A stretch of DNA of 21,619 nt from Colimorpha_A sp045591885 (GCA_045591885.1 JAZNTT010000003.1:1-21619), one strand, 5' to 3'. Numbered from the stretch's first letter, positions 15,080-21,619 are shown. Made by a program: numbers and translations. The notes: generated from the sequence alone by a model not told the origin.

Positions 15080-16123
15080 ATGGCTAAAATCAGAATTGCC
15101 GTCATCTTTGGCGGAAACTCAACGGAATATGAAATATCTCTTCAGTCGGCGTTTTCGGTGCTCGATAATCTCGATCCCGAAAAGTACGACGTTATCCCTC
15201 TCGGAATAACCCGTGACGGCGACTGGTACCGTTATTACGGAAGCTATGAGAATCTTCCGAACAACACTTGGATGAACGATCCCAAGCTTCTTGCCCCGGT
15301 TGTTATTTCTCACAGCCGCTCGTCAAAGGGCATTATTGAACTAACAGAAAGCGGAAATATTCTTACGGAAATAGACCTTGCCCTTCCTATACTTCACGGA
15401 AAGAACGGAGAAGATGGAACCGTTCAGGGACTTTTTGAGCTTGCGGGAATCCCGCTTGTCGGCTGCTCGGCACTTTCATCTGCCCTTTGCATGGACAAGG
15501 ACCGCGCCCACAAACTCGTTGAGCTTGCAGGAATTGAGGTTCCGAAAGCGGTAATGATAAGAAGATTCCAGCAGAATGATGCAAAAACAATGACCGCCGG
15601 ACTTACTTATCCCCTTTTCGTCAAGCCCGTGCGCGCAGGTTCCTCCTTCGGAATTACCAAGATATATCGCAAGGAGGAGCTTGTTTCCGCCGTTAACCTC
15701 GCATTTGAGCACGACGACGAGGTAATCGTCGAGGAAAACATTGACGGCTTTGAGGTCGGCTGTGCTGTTCTCGGCATCGACGAGCTTACCGTCGGTCGCG
15801 TTGACGAGATCGAGCTTTCTCACGGCTTCTTTGATTTTACAGAAAAATATAATCTAATAACCTCGAACATATATATGCCCGCACGCATTGATCCCGATAC
15901 TGAGGAGCGTATCAGAGAAACAGCTAAGGTAATATACAAGGCACTTGCCTGCACAGGATTTGCTCGCGTGGACATGTTCCTTACTCCCGACAAACGCATA
16001 GTATTTAATGAGGTAAATACCATTCCGGGCTTCACCTCCCACAGCAGATATCCTAATATGATGAAAGGTATCGGTCTGACCTTCGACAAGATGCTCGACA
16101 AGCTTATCGGCCTTTACGTCTGA
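15080..16123 (+). CDS. vanG: D-alanine-D-serine ligase, VanG type
   Basis: An ATP-grasp ligase of 347 residues that would make D-Ala-D-Ser for peptidoglycan precursors ending in D-Ser, which bind vancomycin weakly. Family blocks: IAVIFGGNSTEYEISLQSA (6-24), LHGKNGEDGTVQG (105-117), CMDKDRAHKL (137-146), FVKPVRAGSSFGITK (180-194), GFEVGCAVLGIDEL and NEVNTIPGFTSHSRYPNMM (310-328). From memory it follows VanG closely along its length. The specificity loop reads FFDFTEKYNL (250-259), the EKY-type of VanC/VanG D-Ser ligases, unlike the PEKGSENA region of VanA. RBS: CAAGGAG eight bases before the ATG. The vanT-like racemase follows after 25 bp, which supports D-Ser use. A plain Ddl is the alternative, less likely. 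Confidence 0.88.
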   Translation: MAKIRIAVIFGGNSTEYEISLQSAFSVLDNLDPEKYDVIPLGITRDGDWYRYYGSYENLPNNTWMNDPKLLAPVVISHSRSSKGIIELTESGNILTEIDLALPILHGKNGEDGTVQGLFELAGIPLVGCSALSSALCMDKDRAHKLVELAGIEVPKAVMIRRFQQNDAKTMTAGLTYPLFVKPVRAGSSFGITKIYRKEELVSAVNLAFEHDDEVIVEENIDGFEVGCAVLGIDELTVGRVDEIELSHGFFDFTEKYNLITSNIYMPARIDPDTEERIRETAKVIYKALACTGFARVDMFLTPDKRIVFNEVNTIPGFTSHSRYPNMMKGIGLTFDKMLDKLIGLYV

Positions 16124-16148
16124 CACGAAACTTAGAAAGGAAGATAAT

Positions 16149-18272
16149 ATGGAAACCAAGAACGCCTATACGGGAATTGATATATTCCGCTTAATCGCGG
16201 CTGTTCTCGTTATTGCAAACCATACGTCTCCTCTTCTCGACTACACTTCAAACGGCAATTTCATACTCACAAGTATTTTAGCACGTCTGGCTGTTCCCTT
16301 TTTCTTTATGACGTCGGGATTCTTTCTGATTAGAGAAATCGAAAAAGATAACGGCAAGCTTTTAAACTTTGTTAAGAAAAGCGCATTTATCTACGGCGCG
16401 GCGATCCTTATTTGTCTGCCTTTGCAGATCTATAAGGGAGATTTCTCGGTGCGTCCGTTGCTGCCGTCAATAATCAAAAACATTTTCTTCAACGGAACGC
16501 TTTACCATCTTTGGTATCTTCCTGCATCTATAATCGGAGGAATCATCGCGTGGTATCTCGTCAGAAAGCTTGGATACAAAACCGCGTTTGGTATTTCAGT
16601 TCCGCTTTATTTCATCGGACTTCTCGGCAACGGTTATTATGGAATTACAAGATCCGTTCCGTTTATCAAAACCGCGCTTAATGAGATTTTCACCGTAATG
16701 GATACTACCCAGAACGGCATATTCTTCGCGCCCTTGTTCATAATACTTGGTGCGTATATGCACAGTAAACGCTGTAAGCTGCCGGACAGAATACCGTCGC
16801 TGATTGGATTTGCACTTTCTCTTAGCGCAATGATTGCCGAAGCGCTTATTCTTCGTGAATATCGTTTTCAGCTTCACGACAGTATGTATCTAATGCTTCC
16901 TGCAGTTTCGTTCTTCCTGTTCTCGTTCCTGATGTCTTTTAGCGGAAAGAGATTGCGCCGCGCACGCGATATTTCTCTTATCGTTTATATTATACATCCC
17001 GTAATAATAGTCGCAATACGCTTTGCCTCGGCAATTATGGGGCTTAAAAAGCTGCTTGTTGACAATGAAGCGGTCATGTTCATTTCGGTATCTGTCCTTT
17101 CATTTGTTACAGCTTTCGTTTGTGTATATATTATTAGTAAGCTCCCTAAAAAGGAAGGTTACGCCGGAAAACAGAGATCGTGGATAGAAATTGACACTTA
17201 TGCTCTTTCAAACAACGTTAACGAGCTTCGACGCATAATGCCAGACGGCTGTAAGCTGCTTGCCATCGTCAAGGATGAGGGCTACGGACACGGTGCATTT
17301 GAGATTACCAAAGCCCTTCATGAAATGGGCGTTGATGCTTACGGAGTTGCAACGGTTGACGAAGGAATTGCTATACGCAAATACGGCGTTAAGGGCATGA
17401 TCCTCGTGCTCGGGCATACAGATCCGTGCAGAGCCAATGATATTAAGAAATACAATTTGACACAAACTGTTTTCGATGTTGGCTACGCTAAAGAGCTTAA
17501 TTCTAAAGGCAAGAAAATCAACGTCCACATCGCCATTGACTCGGGTATGCACAGAATCGGAATTGACGTTAATGATGCTTCAGCGGTCGCATCAGTATAT
17601 TCTCTACGCAACCTTTCCGTTGAAGGCATATTTACGCATCTATGCGTAAGCGACTCTAAGGACGAAGATAATATCGAATATACAAAAAATCAGATTAGTT
17701 CCTTTAATTCTCTAATTGACGAACTGAATGCAATGGGACTGCCTGTAAAAAACCGACATATTCAAAGTAGCTACGGCCTGCTCAATTATCCCGAGGCAAA
17801 TTGCAGTTACGCGCGGATCGGCATCTCTCTTTACGGTGCTGACAGCAGCCTTGGCCTCGAAAAGAACGTTGATATCTCCCTATCGCCCGTAATGTCGATA
17901 CGAACAAAAATCATTCAGATTCGCACCTATCAAGCAGGCGAAACCATTGGATACGGTAGGACTTTTACAACAGTGCGAGAAAGCCGTATTGCAGTTCTTC
18001 CTATAGGATACGGTGACGGTATTCCAAGATGTCTATCAGGCAAGGCAAGTGTACTCATAAACGGCAAACGCGCCCCTATGATAGGACGCATTTGCATGGA
18101 TCAGCTTATGATCGACGTAACCGATATAGCAGACGTTGAGGTCGGATCTATTGCTACTCTTATTGGATCTGACGGAGATGAAACTATCACTGCCGAAGAA
18201 GTCGCAAACATAGCGGGGACAATTACCAATGAATTGTTCTCCCGCCTCGGGCGCCGACTTGAAATAACATAA
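16149..18272 (+). CDS. vanT: VanT-type membrane-bound serine/alanine racemase
   Basis: A 707-residue fusion in the VanT layout. Residues 1-335 are an acyltransferase-3-type membrane domain with about ten helices (GIDIFRLIAAVLVIANHTSP; VPFFFMTSGFF), thought in VanT to serve L-Ser uptake. Residues 344-707 are an alanine-racemase-fold domain: PLP lysine K375 in AIVKDEGYGHG, DSGMHRIG, HIQSSYGLLNYP, ARIGISLYG, catalytic Tyr Y602 in GYGRTF, PIGYGDG and GRICMDQLMIDVTD. The usual KANAYGHG around the lysine is altered to KDEGYGHG. N693 near the C terminus may match the Asn I recall as linked to Ser preference in VanT-G; that alignment is unverified. RBS: AAAGGAAG about six bases before the ATG. It supplies D-Ser (or D-Ala) to the ligase encoded just upstream. 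Confidence 0.92.
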   Translation: METKNAYTGIDIFRLIAAVLVIANHTSPLLDYTSNGNFILTSILARLAVPFFFMTSGFFLIREIEKDNGKLLNFVKKSAFIYGAAILICLPLQIYKGDFSVRPLLPSIIKNIFFNGTLYHLWYLPASIIGGIIAWYLVRKLGYKTAFGISVPLYFIGLLGNGYYGITRSVPFIKTALNEIFTVMDTTQNGIFFAPLFIILGAYMHSKRCKLPDRIPSLIGFALSLSAMIAEALILREYRFQLHDSMYLMLPAVSFFLFSFLMSFSGKRLRRARDISLIVYIIHPVIIVAIRFASAIMGLKKLLVDNEAVMFISVSVLSFVTAFVCVYIISKLPKKEGYAGKQRSWIEIDTYALSNNVNELRRIMPDGCKLLAIVKDEGYGHGAFEITKALHEMGVDAYGVATVDEGIAIRKYGVKGMILVLGHTDPCRANDIKKYNLTQTVFDVGYAKELNSKGKKINVHIAIDSGMHRIGIDVNDASAVASVYSLRNLSVEGIFTHLCVSDSKDEDNIEYTKNQISSFNSLIDELNAMGLPVKNRHIQSSYGLLNYPEANCSYARIGISLYGADSSLGLEKNVDISLSPVMSIRTKIIQIRTYQAGETIGYGRTFTTVRESRIAVLPIGYGDGIPRCLSGKASVLINGKRAPMIGRICMDQLMIDVTDIADVEVGSIATLIGSDGDETITAEEVANIAGTITNELFSRLGRRLEIT

Positions 18273-18278
18273 AAATAT

Positions 18279-18310
18279 AAGGTCTCAACGGTTTCGTTGA
18301 GACCTTTTAT
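18279..18310 (+). terminator. Bidirectional terminator after vanT
   Basis: A perfect 12-bp stem (AAGGTCTCAACG and complement, 18279-18290 and 18295-18306) with GTTT loop and a T-rich tail. It could also serve the minus-strand fragment ending at 18311. Confidence 0.88.
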
Positions 18311-18412
18311 TCAACCTTGTTGTTGACCGACAACTACATTACCCATGTGGCGCATGCCGTAACCGCGCATAACGTCGTAAAAGCCGTTCGTATGGTCGTT
18401 ATTGCTTCCGCC
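18311..18412 (-). pseudogene. Possible C-terminal gene remnant (33 codons, no start)
   Basis: On the minus strand a short open frame reads GGSNNDHTNGFYDVMRGYGM then RHMGNVVVGQQQG and stops right before the terminator hairpin. A TAG stop lies directly before the first Gly codon and there is no start codon with a ribosome site. Codon choice (GGC, TTC/TTT, TAC, GAC, CGC, GGT) resembles the neighbouring real genes and the position before a terminator fits a gene end. It could be the decayed tail of a lost gene, or chance. The surrounding stretch 18416-18456 is AT-rich with short palindromes and no gene. Confidence 0.3.
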
Positions 18413-18456
18413 CTATAATATTATCATAATATATTAATTAACGGCACTCAAATCTA

Positions 18457-18485
18457 TTGATTTGTCTTATAATTTATGATATACT
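18457..18485 (+). promoter_or_regulatory. Promoter of the small glycine-zipper gene and permease
   Basis: TTGATT (18457-18462), 17-bp spacer, TATACT (18480-18485). The first in-frame ATG outside the promoter (18494) is only about 8 bp after the -10 box. Confidence 0.5.
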
Positions 18486-18493
18486 TGTTTAGC

Positions 18494-18676
18494 ATGGTTA
18501 AGCTTGCATGCGGAGATCTATATGATTGCATGGCTATCGGTGCGGCGCTTGGAAATATACCGATCAGTATGTGCATAGGAGTCGGCGGCGGTATATGCAT
18601 CGGTGGAATCATTGATAATTTGAATAGAAATAACCGCAAAGATAATCAGAATGATAACAACAAAGAGAACGAGTAA
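18494..18676 (+). CDS. Small glycine-zipper-like membrane protein (60 aa)
   Basis: The product reads MVKLACGDLYDCMAIGAALG, then NIPISMCIGVGGGICIGGII, then DNLNRNNRKDNQNDNNKENE. Residues 13-40 are a Gly-rich hydrophobic stretch with GxxxG-type spacing and two Cys, like the short glycine-zipper proteins common in Firmicutes; the tail is Asn/Asp/Lys-rich. The start is uncertain. ATG 18494 has no ribosome site and lies so close to the -10 box that the mRNA would be nearly leaderless; ATG 18530 (MAIG) is the other choice, with GGAG upstream. It ends 5 bp before the AEC permease gene. Function unknown. Confidence 0.55.
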   Translation: MVKLACGDLYDCMAIGAALGNIPISMCIGVGGGICIGGIIDNLNRNNRKDNQNDNNKENE

Positions 18677-18681
18677 ATAAT

Positions 18682-19668
18682 ATGGACGCACTAATTTTTT
18701 CACTCAACGCCGTTTTGCCTCTTGTGCTGACGGTTGCCCTCGGCTATTTCTTAAAGCGCATAGGACTTATACCGCAAAACGTTTCTCAAGCAATCAACAA
18801 GCTCGTTTTTCGCGTATTTCTACCCTCTATGCTCTTTCTTAACGTTTATAAAATTGAGAGCTTTTCGATAAGAGACATAGGATTTATCGGATACGTTATA
18901 GTTGCTGTTGCACTTACGTTTCTTGTAATGATACCGATTGTTACCGCATTTACAAAGGACGGAAAGAAGCGCGGAGTTCTTCTTCAAGGCTCGTTCCGCT
19001 CCAATTACGCGCTTATCGGTATACCACTCGCGACTTCTATCGCAGGCGTTGCGGGGGCATTGACCGCAACAGTTTTGTCAGCGATAGTGGTTCCCTTCTA
19101 CAATATTTTGGCAGTCATCAGCTTATCAATCTTCGGAGACGGCAAAAATAAGCCGAGCGTTCGAAAAATAATATCCGGCATACTAAAAAACCCGCTTATT
19201 GATAGCATCGCTCTCGGTTTTGTGTTTCTCGGGATCAGAGCGGTATTTAGTTATCACGGAATCGAATTCTCTCCAGAAAATATAAAGCCGATCTGGAGTG
19301 TTCTTCAGAACATGGGCGCGCTTGCAACACCCCTTGCGCTAATATCTCTGGGTGCGCAATTTGAATTCTCAGCTGTAAAGGAGCTTCGCCGTGAGCTTGC
19401 ATTCGCTCTCGCAACGAGATCGCTTATTCTGCCTCTACTTGGAATCGGCATTGCTTATCTCTGTTTCTCGAGTAATTTTGACGCCGGACAGTTTGCGTCG
19501 CTGATCGCGGTATTCGCAACACCCGTTGCGGTTTCAAGCGTTCCTATGACGCAAGAAATGGGCGGTGATAGTGCTCTTGCCGGACAAATAGTTGTATTTA
19601 CCACCCTGTTCTCAGTTCTCTCCGTCTTCGTGTCATGCTTCCTCTTGAGGATAGCGGGTATATTTTAA
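18682..19668 (+). CDS. AEC (auxin efflux carrier) family permease
   Basis: A 328-residue integral membrane protein with about ten hydrophobic segments. It starts PLVLTVALGYFLKRIGLIP and carries the AEC motifs QGSFRSNYALIGIPLATS (about 102-119), an N-terminal and C-terminal five-helix repeat, and a C-terminal ATPVAVSSVPMTQEMGGD with following helix. Bacterial members move small carboxylates such as malate or malonate, or amino acids; the substrate is not readable here. It begins 5 bp after the small glycine-zipper gene, whose last codons provide a weak GAGAACGAG ribosome site, so translation may be coupled. It ends at a strong terminator. Confidence 0.9.
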   Translation: MDALIFSLNAVLPLVLTVALGYFLKRIGLIPQNVSQAINKLVFRVFLPSMLFLNVYKIESFSIRDIGFIGYVIVAVALTFLVMIPIVTAFTKDGKKRGVLLQGSFRSNYALIGIPLATSIAGVAGALTATVLSAIVVPFYNILAVISLSIFGDGKNKPSVRKIISGILKNPLIDSIALGFVFLGIRAVFSYHGIEFSPENIKPIWSVLQNMGALATPLALISLGAQFEFSAVKELRRELAFALATRSLILPLLGIGIAYLCFSSNFDAGQFASLIAVFATPVAVSSVPMTQEMGGDSALAGQIVVFTTLFSVLSVFVSCFLLRIAGIF

Positions 19669-19673
19669 AAGTT

Positions 19674-19706
19674 AAAACAACCGACGAGCACTTCGTCGGT
19701 TGTTTT
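19674..19706 (+). terminator. Bidirectional terminator between AEC permease and amidohydrolase
   Basis: A perfect 14-bp stem (AAAACAACCGACGA and complement) with a 5-base loop and T-runs on both strands, between convergent genes. Confidence 0.92.
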
Positions 19707-19709
19707 GTC

Positions 19710-20510
19710 TTATTTAATTTCGAACAGTCTTGCGGCGTTATTATACAGAATATCCTGTCGCTCGCTTTCCAAGAGGTCAATTTCTAAAAATCTTTCGATC
19801 TCCTCTTTAGGATTCCACATAGGATAATCCGTTCCGAAAAGCACACGATCCGTTCCGTAAGTCATTATAAGCTCTTTTGCTTTACAGGGAGTCAGTGCAT
19901 ATAAAGATGACGAGCAATCAACGTAGAAGTTATTATAGCCTTTCAGCTTCGACGTTGCTTCCTCCCAAATCGACCAGCCTCCAAAATGTGCGCCTATAAA
20001 GGTCAGATTCTTATAGATATCGAGAATCGGTATGATTCTGTTCGGGTTAGAGTAGTCGTATCGATTGTCGCCTGTATGAACAAGGAGAGGAAGTCGTCCC
20101 TCACAAAGCTCATAGATTTTGAGCATACGGTAATCGTCAAGCTTAAAACGTTGAATATCGGGGTGCAGCTTTACTCCCTTTAATCCAAGCTCGATTATTT
20201 CATTTACATCAGCCTCAATATTCTCACTATCGGGATGCAGAGTGCCGAGGCCTGTAAATCTTCCGCCACTCTCAGCAACGGACGTCGCGATAAATTTGTT
20301 AATACTCGATACCTGCTTCGGAGTTGTTGCGACCGATTGAACGATAAAATGATTAATTCCTGCCGCAACGCCATATTGAAGAAGCGTTGAGGTCTTACCG
20401 TCCATATGCATCGGGATGTCATAGAATGCTCCCGTGCTGTCCGATGCCTTTTGTGCTATTTTGTCGGGATAGATGTGACAGTGCGCATCTATAATTTTGT
20501 ACTTATTCAT
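19710..20510 (-). CDS. Metal-dependent amidohydrolase (amidohydrolase-2 family)
   Basis: A 266-residue TIM-barrel hydrolase or decarboxylase of the amidohydrolase superfamily. Metal and active-site residues appear in order: H10 and H12 (DAHCH), H116 (GVKLHPD), H145 (LLVHTGD), H175 (FIGAHFGG) and D228 (LFGTDYP). The closing segment ILYNNAARLF is typical of the family end. It has no signal peptide and is cytoplasmic. Substrate is unknown; relatives include decarboxylases of aromatic acids and lactonases. The ribosome site is weak (CAGG seven bases before the ATG). It is a single-gene unit with its own promoter and shares a terminator with the convergent permease. Confidence 0.9.
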   Translation of the reverse strand: MNKYKIIDAHCHIYPDKIAQKASDSTGAFYDIPMHMDGKTSTLLQYGVAAGINHFIVQSVATTPKQVSSINKFIATSVAESGGRFTGLGTLHPDSENIEADVNEIIELGLKGVKLHPDIQRFKLDDYRMLKIYELCEGRLPLLVHTGDNRYDYSNPNRIIPILDIYKNLTFIGAHFGGWSIWEEATSKLKGYNNFYVDCSSSLYALTPCKAKELIMTYGTDRVLFGTDYPMWNPKEEIERFLEIDLLESERQDILYNNAARLFEIK

Positions 20511-20574
20511 TTATTTGCCTGATTTCATTTAAAAGTTGTATTGCTTTGGCTTGCGCCCTCTTTTTATGCAAGTA

Positions 20575-20603
20575 ATTATAGCACAGCAATCATCTTTTTT
20601 CAA
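20575..20603 (-). promoter_or_regulatory. Promoter of the amidohydrolase gene
   Basis: Minus-strand TTGAAA (20603-20598), 17-bp spacer, TATAAT (20580-20575). Confidence 0.75.
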
Positions 20604-20650
20604 GAGTTTATTTGATCTTTTTGCTTTATTTCATTAAAATCGTCTAATAG

Positions 20651-20686
20651 CATTAAGGACCATGACATTTGTCATAGTCCTTAATG
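20651..20686. repeat. Long near-perfect inverted repeat (17-bp arms)
   Basis: CATTAAGGACCATGACA and TGTCATAGTCCTTAATG with a 2-base centre and one C/A mismatch. No clear T-run follows and no gene ends here, so terminator use is doubtful. It shares the CATAGTCC word with the terminator after the AT-rich gene 800 bp away. Confidence 0.7.
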
Positions 20687-20740
20687 ATTTAGTCTAAAGG
20701 CTTCATTGTGGGGAGACGTTAAAAATAAGTTTGAAAAAGC

Positions 20741-20835
20741 TTTATAAGTTCTTATAACCTTTTATAACTGCCATCACAAAACTGCAAAAACCAAGATTTT
20801 CTTATATCTTCTTATAACTTTTTATAATTCGCCTC
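20741..20835 (+). repeat. Two 35-bp imperfect direct repeats, 60 bp apart, with phased TTATAA units
   Basis: Copies at 20741-20775 and 20801-20835 share CTTATAAC-TTTTATAA and a downstream GCC...CAAAACT. Each has three TTATA-type units spaced about 10-11 bp, and the copies are exactly 60 bp apart. Such phasing suggests a protein-binding array, but the protein is unknown. Confidence 0.6.
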
Positions 20836-20879
20836 AAAACTCTGGTAAAATTGTGGTAAATAGTTTCATCCAGTTCATA

Positions 20880-20908
20880 TTGCAAAACAGTACAAATTAT
20901 GGTAGAAT
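20880..20908 (+). promoter_or_regulatory. Probable promoter of the AT-rich membrane protein gene
   Basis: TTGCAA (20880-20885), 17-bp spacer, TAGAAT (20903-20908). Confidence 0.5.
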
Positions 20909-20934
20909 ATAATAAACGATGGAGGTATAAAGTG

Positions 20935-21456
20935 ATGGAAGATAAAAAAGTTCGAGTTGATTTACCCTCGAAAATATATGTTACTTTATCTGAGAATGTA
21001 TATGATGAATTCTATTGCAATTTTGAAGAAACTAAATGGTTTAGTTTCAACAATTTTATAAATGCTGGTTTATATTTTTCTCAAATTGCACAATTTATTA
21101 TTGTATTAATCTCGATTCTCAATGGACACACAAGTTGGTCGGATATTATTTTAGCAAATATCTTATTTGGAGCATTTTTTACATTTATTTGGTATGTTTT
21201 TAAATTCTATAAAACTCCAGGATTAAGTTTTATTTGTTGTTTTTTAGGGGGCAACTTATTTAGATTTTATGTCCATTTTATTCCACTCGCCATAATATCG
21301 CTTTTTGTTATTAAGGATTGGAAGATTCTCTTGTTCTGTATAGTTGGTGGTATAATCGCCCAGATTGTAAAAACAATACTTTATGGGCTTTTGGCAACAA
21401 CAAAATACAATGATGAAGTTGCTAAATATGTTTCGAGATTCAAAACTGAAATGTAA
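20935..21456 (+). CDS. Unknown membrane protein, AT-rich
   Basis: A 173-residue protein with a polar N terminus (MEDKKVRVDLPSKIYVTLSE) and about four hydrophobic segments (roughly 47-63, 70-90, 112-126, 130-152), ending in a charged tail. I do not recognise it. I start at ATG 20935 because GGAGG lies nine bases upstream; GTG 20932, six bases from GGAGG, is equally possible, while the upstream ATG at 20899 falls inside the promoter. Its codons are dominated by TTA, TTT, ATT and AAA, unlike the CTT/CTC, TAC and GAC-rich neighbours, which suggests recent acquisition. It lies in an accessory-looking stretch beside repeats. Confidence 0.75.
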   Translation: MEDKKVRVDLPSKIYVTLSENVYDEFYCNFEETKWFSFNNFINAGLYFSQIAQFIIVLISILNGHTSWSDIILANILFGAFFTFIWYVFKFYKTPGLSFICCFLGGNLFRFYVHFIPLAIISLFVIKDWKILLFCIVGGIIAQIVKTILYGLLATTKYNDEVAKYVSRFKTEM

Positions 21457-21459
21457 TTA

Positions 21460-21491
21460 AAAACGGACTATGGTTTTCCATAGTCCGTTTT
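21460..21491 (+). terminator. Intrinsic terminator after the AT-rich gene
   Basis: A perfect 14-bp stem (AAAACGGACTATGG and complement) with TTTT loop and a T-rich tail, 4 bp after the stop codon. Confidence 0.92.
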
Positions 21492-21499
21492 GTTGTAAA

Positions 21500-21619
21500 T
21501 GAAAACCACGCGATAGTCGCGTGGTTCAGTAGAGGTTAACCGATGAACAGAAATGATGTAAAGAAAAAATGTAGTTTAAGGGTAGTATGTGCCAATGGCT
21601 CCCCTGTGCAAGGGGAGCT
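21500..21619 (+). mobile_element. Possible IS200/IS605-like end with start of an open frame
   Basis: A hairpin AACCACGCGA-TAG-TCGCGTGGTT (21504-21526) is followed by AGAGG seven bases before an ATG at 21543, whose frame stays open to the window edge (MNRNDVKKKCSLRVV...). A subterminal hairpin, then a ribosome site, then an MNR-type start recalls IS200/IS605 elements, but the Y1 transposase motif HIVF is not seen within the 25 codons available. The frame runs into the GC-rich repeat at 21598, so it may be interrupted. Low certainty. Confidence 0.3.
21598..21619 (+). repeat. Start of a GC-rich hairpin repeat, cut by window edge
   Basis: GCTCCCCT-GTGCA-AGGGGAGC forms an 8-bp stem with a 5-base loop. 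From memory it matches the left end of a dispersed repeat common in clostridial genomes (GGCTCCCCTGTGCAAGGGG...). The rest is outside the window. Confidence 0.5.

Larger units (their letters stand above)
20511..20934 (+). other. Gene-free stretch between amidohydrolase and AT-rich gene
   Basis: I see no credible gene here. It holds the amidohydrolase promoter (20575-20603, minus), a 17-bp-arm hairpin (20651-20686), two phased direct repeats (20741-20775 and 20801-20835), a pair of TGGTAAA motifs (about 20842-20861), and the promoter of the next gene (20880-20908). The right half is strongly AT-rich. Confidence 0.6.

Noticed and set aside
15080..16123. Ordinary D-Ala-D-Ala ligase (Ddl)
   Set aside because: The FFDFTEKYNL loop, the close VanG-like sequence along its length, and the adjacent VanT-type racemase favour a D-Ser ligase.
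18454..18703. Minus-strand small frames opposite the glycine-zipper gene
   Set aside because: Pro/His/Met-rich shadow composition and no ribosome site; the plus frame has the GxxxG pattern and operon context.
20741..20835. CRISPR array
   Set aside because: Only two imperfect repeats, 60 bp apart, with AT-rich spacers and no cas genes.

Overview
The window looks like chromosomal DNA from an anaerobic Firmicute of class Clostridia, probably a gut Oscillospirales/Ruminococcaceae-type lineage. This rests on strong AGGAGG-like ribosome sites, TTGACA/TATAAT promoters, occasional TTG starts, a clostridial purine-gene order with a PurO-like IMP cyclohydrolase, and a VanG/VanT pair. The assignment is inference; no rRNA or other phylogenetic marker was available.

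Region 1 (1-4690, minus strand) is a purine operon read right to left: consensus promoter, ZTP (pfl) riboswitch with an overlapping terminator, purE, purF, purM, a small formate/nitrite-transporter (FNT) channel gene, purN, and the start of a PurO-like IMP cyclohydrolase that runs off the left edge. Two things stand out. PurF has lost its glutaminase catalytic residues, and an FNT channel gene is translationally coupled to purM directly upstream of the formyl-transfer gene purN. Together they suggest a pathway adapted to free ammonia and formate.

Region 2 (4765-6840, minus strand) has a 59-residue Cys-rich protein, mnmE (with a duplicated ribosome site/start), and an 81-residue membrane-anchored protein with a Cys/Asp/Glu-rich tail. 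Region 3 (6912-13577, plus strand) has a Pro/Gln-rich membrane protein with a copper-amine-oxidase-N-like domain, galE, an unrecognised 193-residue protein, a 1004-residue ATPase-permease fusion of the MacB/FtsX type, and a HAD phosphatase.

Region 4 (13582-18310) has a divergent CNNM/CorC-type transporter and, from a perfect consensus promoter, a two-gene unit: a D-Ala-D-Ser ligase of VanG type followed by a VanT-type membrane serine/alanine racemase. The usual partners vanXY, vanW, vanY and vanRS are absent from the window. This is the most noteworthy locus: an apparently constitutive D-Ala-D-Ser synthesis module without the peptidase that removes D-Ala-D-Ala.

Region 5 (18311-20510) has a possible gene remnant, a small glycine-zipper protein, an AEC-family permease and, convergently, a metal-dependent amidohydrolase. 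Region 6 (20511-21619) looks accessory: a gene-free stretch with a long hairpin and two 35-bp repeats exactly 60 bp apart carrying TTATAA units at about 10-bp steps, an AT-rich gene for an unknown membrane protein, and at the right edge a hairpin with an IS200/IS605-like look plus the start of a dispersed-type GC-rich hairpin repeat. I saw no tRNA, rRNA or CRISPR array.
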